Shown here: piece after piece, positions 6,138 through 10,916 of the stretch | How the letters are laid out: each line of letters opens with the position of its first letter | How positions within the stretch are numbered: the first letter of the stretch is position 1 | From: Bog-756 sp963977795 | GTDB lineage: Bacteria > Actinomycetota > Acidimicrobiia > Acidimicrobiales > RAAP-2 | Assembly (NCBI GenBank): GCA_963977795.1 | Contig: CAXBRB010000066.1 | Coordinates: 1-12,255, forward strand | Length of the DNA stretch: 12,255 bases | Direction of reading: 5' to 3' | Position numbers and translations under genes: made by a program | Notes under the pieces: model-generated | Database searches by the model: none | The model's input: the letters and a program-made list of their open reading frames with translations, nothing else | Told to the model about the DNA's origin: nothing

Positions 6138-7280
6138 TCAGCCCGGCAGGTCGTGGGGCAGGCCCAGGGTCCGCTCGGCGATGATGTTCCGCTGCACCTC
6201 GGCCGTCCCGCCCCCGATGGTCAGCGCCGGGGAGAAGAGGAAGCCGAAGGACCACAGCTCGTCGGGCCACCGCCCGTCGGAGCGCCCCCCGGGCAGCGGC
6301 CCGGAGCCGGACAGCATGCCGTGGGCCCCGGCCAGGTCCCTCGCCAGCTCCATGATGTGGCGCCCGTGGTCGTCGGCCAGCGCCTTGCGCACCGAGGCCT
6401 CGGGCCCCGGGGGCACCCCGGCCACGGCGGCGGCCACCGTGCGCATGCGCAGGAGCCGGAGGACCTCGCCCTCGATCCACAGTCCGGCCAGGCGCTGGCG
6501 GGCCAGGGGGTCGCTGATCCCGCCGGCCTTCCGCACGGCGTCGACGAGGTGCTCGGCGGTGGGTCCCGCCCCCCACAGGGCGCCCGCACCCGACAGCGAC
6601 ACCCGCTCGTTGGCCAGGGTGACCTTGGCCAGCGACCATCCCTGGCCGGGCTGGCCGACCATGCTGTCGGCCGGGAGGCGGACGTCGTCGAGGACCACCT
6701 CGTTGAAGGTGTGGCTCCCGGTCATGTCCACCAGCGGCCGGACGGTGACACCGGGGGCGTCCATGGGGCAGAGGAAGTAGGAGATGCCGGCGTGCTTGGG
6801 TGCGTCGGGGTCGGTCCGGGCCAGGAGGATGCCGAAGCGGGCCCGGTGGGCGTAGCTGGTCCAGACCTTGGCGCCCTGGACGACCCACTCGTCGCCGTCC
6901 CGGACGGCCCGGGTGCGGAGGCCGGCCAGATCGGAGCCGGCGTCGGGCTCGCTGAAGAGCTGGCACCAGATCTCCTCGCCGGCCAGGAGGGGCAGCAGGT
7001 AGCGCTCCTGCTGGGCCGGGGTGCCGGCGTGGAGGATGGTGGGCCCGGCCCAGCCGATGCCGATGGTGTTGTCCGGGCGGGCCACCCCGGCCCGGCGGAG
7101 CTCCTCGTCCACCACCAGCTGGAGGGCAGGTCCGGCCCCGAGACCCCAGGGGGCGGGCCAGTGGGGGGCGACCAGGCCGGCTTCGGCCAGCTGGCGGCCG
7201 GTGGGGTCCGAGTGGGCCTCCAGCCAGGTCCGGATCCGGGCCCGCTCCGGGTGGTCGGCGACGTCGGGCTCGCTCGTCAC
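6138..7280 (-). CDS. Acyl-CoA dehydrogenase family protein
   Basis: A 380-residue FAD enzyme expected to make a 2,3-double bond in an acyl-CoA. Seen: the middle-domain FAD/substrate signature CQLFSEPDAGSDLAGL at 106-121, VQGAKVWTSYA at 134-144, LANERVSL at 222-229, and the C-terminal IGGGTAEVQRNIIAERTLGLP at 355-375. The residue aligned with the catalytic glutamate of medium-chain enzymes (YEGT) is Gly357 in GGGT. This pattern is common in mycobacterial FadE proteins involved in steroid or branched substrates, so either the base sits elsewhere or a partner subunit is needed. Start: GTG at 7280-7278, chosen because TACGCT lies 7 nt upstream and the family N-terminus follows. The open frame continues far upstream but is only antisense to the synthetase. 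Divergent from, and probably working with, the acyl-CoA synthetase. Confidence 0.9.
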   Translation of the reverse strand: MTSEPDVADHPERARIRTWLEAHSDPTGRQLAEAGLVAPHWPAPWGLGAGPALQLVVDEELRRAGVARPDNTIGIGWAGPTILHAGTPAQQERYLLPLLAGEEIWCQLFSEPDAGSDLAGLRTRAVRDGDEWVVQGAKVWTSYAHRARFGILLARTDPDAPKHAGISYFLCPMDAPGVTVRPLVDMTGSHTFNEVVLDDVRLPADSMVGQPGQGWSLAKVTLANERVSLSGAGALWGAGPTAEHLVDAVRKAGGISDPLARQRLAGLWIEGEVLRLLRMRTVAAAVAGVPPGPEASVRKALADDHGRHIMELARDLAGAHGMLSGSGPLPGGRSDGRWPDELWSFGFLFSPALTIGGGTAEVQRNIIAERTLGLPHDLPG

Positions 7281-7287
7281 AGGGCAG

Positions 7288-7293
7288 AGCGTA
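7288..7293 (-). promoter_or_regulatory. Candidate -10 element (TACGCT) of the acyl-CoA dehydrogenase gene
   Basis: TACGCT on the minus strand, 7 nt before the GTG at 7280, so the transcript would be leaderless. The hexamer shares its central TA with a TANNNT element on the other strand. Confidence 0.55.
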
Positions 7294-7297
7294 GGCT
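7292..7297 (+). promoter_or_regulatory. Candidate -10 element (TAGGCT) for the acyl-CoA synthetase gene
   Basis: TAGGCT on the plus strand overlaps the minus-strand TACGCT by two bases (AGCGTAGGCT, 7288-7297). Transcription from here would start near 7304 and give a leader of about 55 nt containing a Shine-Dalgarno. Inside this leader, 7307-7330 holds four degenerate GCCGGT-like hexamers in tandem. Confidence 0.4.
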
Positions 7298-7348
7298 GCT
7301 CCGGGCGCCGGTGCCGGTGCCTGTGCGCGTGCCGCAGGGCGGGCGGAG

Positions 7349-7353
7349 AGGAG
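7349..7353 (+). promoter_or_regulatory. Shine-Dalgarno fixing the acyl-CoA synthetase start
   Basis: AGGAG (within GGAGAGGAG, 7345-7353) lies 5 nt before GTG at 7359. It decides the start in a frame that is open for about 410 further codons upstream. Confidence 0.75.
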
Positions 7354-7358
7354 CCGAC

Positions 7359-9002
7359 GTGACCAGCTGGAACTTCGCCGATGTGTGGGAGGTGGCCGCC
7401 GACGAGCTGCCCGAGGCACCGGCCCTGACCTTCGGCGGAGCCACTCGCACCTGGCGCGAGCTCGACCAGCGGGCCGACAACGTGGCCCGCTGGCTCCTGG
7501 CCGACGGGGCCGCCCACCAGGACAAGGTGGCCCTCTACCTCTTCAACTGCCCCGAGTACCTCGAGGCGTCCTTCGCCGCCTACAAGGTGGGCCTGGTCCC
7601 CATCAACACCAACTACCGCTACGCCGACGACGAGCTGGTCTACCTCTGGGACAACGCCGACACTGTCACCGTGGTCTTCCACGGCACCTTCGTCGACCGC
7701 ATCGAGGGCATCCGCCACCGGGTCGGGGTGCGCTCGTGGCTGTGGGTGGACGACGGCACGGCCAGCTGCCCGGAGTGGGCCACCCCCTACGAGGAGGCAG
7801 CCGGGACCACCGGGCAGCCTGCACCCGACGGGTCCCACCGTCGGGTGCAGGCCCCCTGGCCCCGCACCCCCGACGACCTCCACATGCTCTACACCGGCGG
7901 GACCACCGGGATGCCCAAGGGCGTCATGTGGCGCCAGGACGACCTCTTCGCCCGCCTGAACGGCGGCGGGCTTCGGCGCTACCCGCCCGACGGCACGGTG
8001 GACGACGTGCGGGCCCTCCTGTCGTCCCAGGGTCCCGGCCAGACCGTCCTCCCGGCCTGCCCGCTCATGCACGGGACCGGAGCGTTCACGGCCATGGAGT
8101 GCCTCAGCGAGGGGGGTCGGGTGGTCCTCCTCCCCTCCCGCCAGTTCGACCCGGCCGAGCTCCTCGACACCATCGAGGCCGAGCGGGTCAACTCGCTCAT
8201 CATGGTGGGCGACGCCTTCGGCAAGCCGATCCTGGCCGCCCTGGACGCCGAGCCCGGCCGGTGGGACCTCTCCAGCCTGTTCGCCATCATCTCGTCGGGC
8301 GTCATGTGGTCCGAGCCCACCAAGCTCGGCCTGCTCCGCCACCACCCGGGGATGATCCTGGTCGACGCCTTCTCGTCGTCGGAGGCCCTCGGCATGGGCA
8401 CCTCGGTCTCGTCGGCCGCCGAGGCCGCCGGCACGGCCCGCTTCACCCTGGGGCCCGAGGTCCGGGTCCTCGACCCCGAGGGGCGCGACGTGGAGCCCGG
8501 CTCGGGCACCGCCGGCGTGCTGGCGCTGGGCGGGCGGATCCCCCTCGGCTACTACAAGGACGAGGCCAAGTCGGCCGCCACCTTCCGGGTCATCGACGGG
8601 GTGCGCTACTCGGTCCCCGGCGACTGGGCCGAGGTCGGGGCCGACGGCACCATCCGGCTCCTCGGCCGGGGATCGGTGTGCATCAACACCGGGGGCGAGA
8701 AGGTCTACCCCGAAGAGGTCGAAGAGGTGGTCAAGACCCTGGCCGGCGTGGTGGACGCCGTGGTGGTCGGGGTGCCTGACGAGCGCTTTGGCGAGGCCAT
8801 CGTGGCCGTGGTGCAGCTCGCCCCGGATGCCGACGTCGACGAGGCGGCGGTGGTCGAGTGGGTCAAGGGCCGCCTGTCCGGCTTCAAGGCCCCCCGACGG
8901 GTCCGCTTCGTCGAGACCATCGGCCGCTCGCCGTCGGGCAAGGTCGACTACGCCCGCCACCGCTCCGAGGCGACCGACTGGCTGGGCATCGACGCCGGCT
9001 GA
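7359..9002 (+). CDS. Acyl-CoA synthetase (AMP-forming, FadD19-like)
   Basis: A 547-residue adenylate-forming ligase that activates a carboxylic acid with ATP and joins it to CoA. Seen: P-loop-like A3 motif YTGGTTGMPKGVMW at 178-191, A5 motif FSSSEALGMG at 338-347, A7 GDWAEVGADGTIRLLGRGS at 421-439, CINTGGEKVYPEEVEEVVK at 441-459, and the C-terminal catalytic lysine Lys528 in SPSGKVDY. The GVMWRQDD stretch and the GRGSVCINTGGEKVYPEEVEE block are characteristic of the actinobacterial FadD19/FadD3 branch, whose characterised members act on steroid side chains or ring remnants. Substrate here is an inference only. Start: GTG at 7359 with a good Shine-Dalgarno. Divergent from the acyl-CoA dehydrogenase that would use its product. 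Confidence 0.93.
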   Translation: MTSWNFADVWEVAADELPEAPALTFGGATRTWRELDQRADNVARWLLADGAAHQDKVALYLFNCPEYLEASFAAYKVGLVPINTNYRYADDELVYLWDNADTVTVVFHGTFVDRIEGIRHRVGVRSWLWVDDGTASCPEWATPYEEAAGTTGQPAPDGSHRRVQAPWPRTPDDLHMLYTGGTTGMPKGVMWRQDDLFARLNGGGLRRYPPDGTVDDVRALLSSQGPGQTVLPACPLMHGTGAFTAMECLSEGGRVVLLPSRQFDPAELLDTIEAERVNSLIMVGDAFGKPILAALDAEPGRWDLSSLFAIISSGVMWSEPTKLGLLRHHPGMILVDAFSSSEALGMGTSVSSAAEAAGTARFTLGPEVRVLDPEGRDVEPGSGTAGVLALGGRIPLGYYKDEAKSAATFRVIDGVRYSVPGDWAEVGADGTIRLLGRGSVCINTGGEKVYPEEVEEVVKTLAGVVDAVVVGVPDERFGEAIVAVVQLAPDADVDEAAVVEWVKGRLSGFKAPRRVRFVETIGRSPSGKVDYARHRSEATDWLGIDAG

Positions 9003-9030
9003 GCCCCGGTCGGCCGACTTCCGGCTGACT

Positions 9031-9060
9031 TCCGGCCGGCTGCACCCCGGGCCGGCCGGA
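9031..9060. terminator. Long hairpin between convergent acyl-CoA synthetase and nucleotidyltransferase genes
   Basis: TCCGGCCGGC (9031-9040) and GCCGGCCGGA (9051-9060) form a perfect 10-bp stem with a 10-nt loop, 28 nt after one stop and 11 nt after the other. No T-tract is present. A direct repeat of GACTTCCGGC (9016-9025 and 9027-9036) runs into the left arm. Likely a shared bidirectional terminator or mRNA-end stabiliser. Confidence 0.55.
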
Positions 9061-9071
9061 GCGCCGGCGGC

Positions 9072-9818
9072 TCAGGCCTTGTTGGCTCCGTGCCGGCGGA
9101 CGAAGTCGTTGACCGTGTAGTACGCGTCGATCGACTCGCCGGCGTCGCCCCAGAACCCCTCGAGGACGTCGAAGGCCATGGACCCCTGGCCGATGTAGTG
9201 GTTGTTGACGTCGGTGATCTCGAGCTCGCCCCGGCCCGAGGGGACCAGGGTGGGGATGACGTCGAAGACGTCGGCGTCGTAGCAGTAGATGCCGGTGACA
9301 CCGAAGTGGGAGGCGGGGTGCTCCGGCTTCTCGGTGATGCCGACCACCCGCTCCCCCGCCTCGTCGAAGGTGGGGACGCCGAGGTGCCGGAGGTGCTCGA
9401 TGTCGTCCGACGGGGTGAGCAGGATGCGCGCCCCGACCGGGTCGGCCCGGAAAGCGTCCACCATGGGCTTGAGCGAGTGCTCGACCACGTTGTCGGCCAG
9501 CATCACCAGCACCGGATCACCGTCGACGAACCGGGCGGCCAGTCCCAGCGCCTCAGCGATCCCGCCCGGCTTGTCCTGGTACCCGTAGCTCAGGCGGTCG
9601 ATCCCGAACTCGTGCCCGTTCCCGCATAGGCGGAGGAACTCCCCGGCGTGGGTGCCCCCGGTGACCAGCATGATCTCGGTGATGCCGGCGTTGACCAGCG
9701 CCTCGATCCCCCAGTTGATCATGGGCCGGTCGTAGATGGGGAGGAGGTGCTTGTTGGTGATCCGGGTCAGCGGATGCAGCCGCGAGCCGGTCCCACCGGC
9801 GAGGAGGACGCCCTTCAT
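9072..9818 (-). CDS. Glucose-1-phosphate thymidylyltransferase-like sugar nucleotidyltransferase
   Basis: A 248-residue nucleotidyltransferase of the RmlA/RfbA family, expected to make an activated sugar (typically dTDP-glucose from glucose-1-phosphate and dTTP) for cell-surface polysaccharide. Seen: the nucleotide-binding loop LLAGGTGSRLHPLT at 5-18, NKHLLPIYDRPM at 22-33, SYGYQDKPGGIAEAL at 77-91, LADN with the metal-binding Asp109, ITEKP at 161-165, GIYCYD at 176-181, RGELEITDVNNHYI at 196-209 and GFWGDAGE with Asp225. It is shorter than classical RmlA (about 290 residues), lacking the C-terminal allosteric extension, so the exact sugar and nucleotide are uncertain. ATG start is 7 nt from a TANNNT hexamer, so it is probably leaderless. 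It follows the beta-lactamase-like gene by 10 nt. No other dTDP-sugar gene is present. Confidence 0.88.
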   Translation of the reverse strand: MKGVLLAGGTGSRLHPLTRITNKHLLPIYDRPMINWGIEALVNAGITEIMLVTGGTHAGEFLRLCGNGHEFGIDRLSYGYQDKPGGIAEALGLAARFVDGDPVLVMLADNVVEHSLKPMVDAFRADPVGARILLTPSDDIEHLRHLGVPTFDEAGERVVGITEKPEHPASHFGVTGIYCYDADVFDVIPTLVPSGRGELEITDVNNHYIGQGSMAFDVLEGFWGDAGESIDAYYTVNDFVRRHGANKA

Positions 9819-9825
9819 GGCGCGC

Positions 9826-9831
9826 AGCCTA
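9826..9831 (-). promoter_or_regulatory. Candidate -10 element (TAGGCT) overlapping the upstream stop codon
   Basis: TAGGCT (minus strand) lies 7 nt before the nucleotidyltransferase ATG at 9818. Its first three bases, TAG, are the stop codon of the preceding beta-lactamase-like gene. No Shine-Dalgarno lies in the gap, so a leaderless transcript starting at the ATG is likely. Confidence 0.55.
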
Positions 9832-10782
9832 GACCTGGCCAGGGCCGCCGGCGCGCGCGGCCACCAGCCGGTCGGCCAGCTCGGGCCACGCCCGGGCCGC
9901 CCAGGGGCCGAAGGACCGGTCGGCCGCCCCGGCCACGGCGAGCCCGGCCTCCGGATCGATCCACACGAAGGCCCCCTGCTGGCCGAAGTGGCCGAAGGTG
10001 GCCGGCGAGCAGGTCCGGCCCGTCCAGTGGGGCTGCTTCTCCCCCCGGACCTCGGGCCCCAGGCCCCACGGGCACGGGGTGAAGCGGCCGAAGCCGGGCA
10101 GGACTCCGTCCAGGTCGGGCCACTGGGGCCGGGTCGCCTCCCGCCAGGTCGCCTCGCTGATCAGGGAAGGGGCGGCCCACTCGCGGGCCAGCGCGGCCAG
10201 GTCGGCCACCGGCCCGGCCAGACCGGCGACAGCCAGGTCGGGGCCCCCGGCACCGGTGAGATCGACGGGGCGGGTGGCGGTCATCCCGAGCGGCGTCAGG
10301 ACGGCCTCGTCCAGGTAGGTGGCGAAGGGGATCCCGGCCCGGTCCGCCAGGTGGCGGCCGAGCGCGGCGTACCCGGCGTTGGAGTAGATCCGTCGCCGGG
10401 CCGGCGGGGCCACCGGGACGGAGGCGTCGTCGGGCCCCAGGCCGGATGCATGGGCCAGCAGGTGGCGGACCGTGGAGCCCGGCGGGCCGGCCGGTCCGTC
10501 CAGGGCGGTCGTCCCCTCCTCGACGGCGACAAGGATGGCGAGCGCCGTGGCCAGCTTGGTCACCGACGCCCACCGGAACCGGGTGGCGGCTGCGCCGACA
10601 ATCCGGAGCGGACCGGGTCGCCCGGCCGGTCCCGGGCCCGTCCGGTCGAGGGCGCACCAGGCCACCCCTGCGTCGGGCACCGGCCATGCCCCCACCATCC
10701 GGTCGACGGCCGCACCTGACGGGCCCGGTCCGGCCCCCGGAGCCGGGGAGCCCTGACCGGCAGCGTCGGCGTCGGCGTCCAT
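9829..10782 (-). CDS. Serine hydrolase, beta-lactamase / DD-carboxypeptidase family
   Basis: A 317-residue member of the class C beta-lactamase-like superfamily. Seen: the nucleophile motif SVTK at 73-76 (SxxK), YSN at 133-135 (YxN), and GHFGQQGAFVWIDPEAGLAVA at 264-284, where HFG takes the place of the KTG box, as in esterase-like members. No signal peptide or membrane segment is visible; the N-terminus is acidic and Ala/Gly/Pro-rich (about 25 residues, probably disordered). A cytoplasmic esterase or peptidase is therefore more likely than a cell-wall enzyme or true antibiotic resistance. Start: ATG at 10782-10780, 6 nt after TACGCT; an upstream in-frame opening to 10941 would overlap the divergent promoter. 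The next gene follows 10 nt after its TAG. Confidence 0.88.
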   Translation of the reverse strand: MDADADAAGQGSPAPGAGPGPSGAAVDRMVGAWPVPDAGVAWCALDRTGPGPAGRPGPLRIVGAAATRFRWASVTKLATALAILVAVEEGTTALDGPAGPPGSTVRHLLAHASGLGPDDASVPVAPPARRRIYSNAGYAALGRHLADRAGIPFATYLDEAVLTPLGMTATRPVDLTGAGGPDLAVAGLAGPVADLAALAREWAAPSLISEATWREATRPQWPDLDGVLPGFGRFTPCPWGLGPEVRGEKQPHWTGRTCSPATFGHFGQQGAFVWIDPEAGLAVAGAADRSFGPWAARAWPELADRLVAARAGGPGQV

Positions 10783-10788
10783 GACCCG

Positions 10789-10794
10789 AGCGTA
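10789..10794 (-). promoter_or_regulatory. Candidate -10 element (TACGCT) of the beta-lactamase-like gene
   Basis: TACGCT on the minus strand, 6 nt before the ATG at 10782, implies a leaderless transcript. The complementary strand reads TAGGGT at 10793-10798, again TANNNT sharing the central TA. Confidence 0.55.
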
Positions 10795-10816
10795 GGGTGC
10801 CCGCACCGACCGGATC

Positions 10817-10836
10817 CGTCCCGGCCCGTCCCGGCC
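10817..10836. repeat. Two tandem 10-bp units upstream of both divergent genes
   Basis: CGTCCCGGCC occurs at 10817-10826 and again at 10827-10836. This is about 35-55 bp upstream of the beta-lactamase start and 80-100 bp upstream of the lipase start. One-helical-turn spacing would suit a regulator site, but it may be GC-rich sequence slippage. Confidence 0.4.
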
Positions 10837-10904
10837 CGGACGCAGCGGCACCACCCAGCGTGGTCGTCCGCTCCCCGGAAGGGGACGCCGGCGGGCCCCG
10901 TGGG

Positions 10905-10910
10905 TACGCT
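10905..10910 (+). promoter_or_regulatory. Candidate -10 element (TACGCT) of the lipase gene
   Basis: TACGCT lies 6 nt before the ATG at 10917 with no Shine-Dalgarno between, matching the leaderless arrangement of four other genes here. No convincing -35 is visible. Confidence 0.55.
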
Positions 10911-10916
10911 CGACCC

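Noticed and set aside
6123..7358. About 410 open codons upstream of and in frame with the acyl-CoA synthetase, suggesting a fusion protein
   Set aside because: The stretch is antisense to the acyl-CoA dehydrogenase and has low-complexity Gly/His/Asp-rich translation with no domain; the Shine-Dalgarno and GTG at 7359 mark the true start. High G+C removes stops from such frames.
7281..8960. Long minus-strand open frame continuous with the acyl-CoA dehydrogenase
   Set aside because: It is antisense to the synthetase, which has intact motifs throughout; the extension has no recognisable domain and the leaderless start at 7280 fits better.
9072..9818. dTDP-rhamnose biosynthesis cluster
   Set aside because: Only a single nucleotidyltransferase-like gene is present; no RmlB, RmlC or RmlD neighbours are visible.
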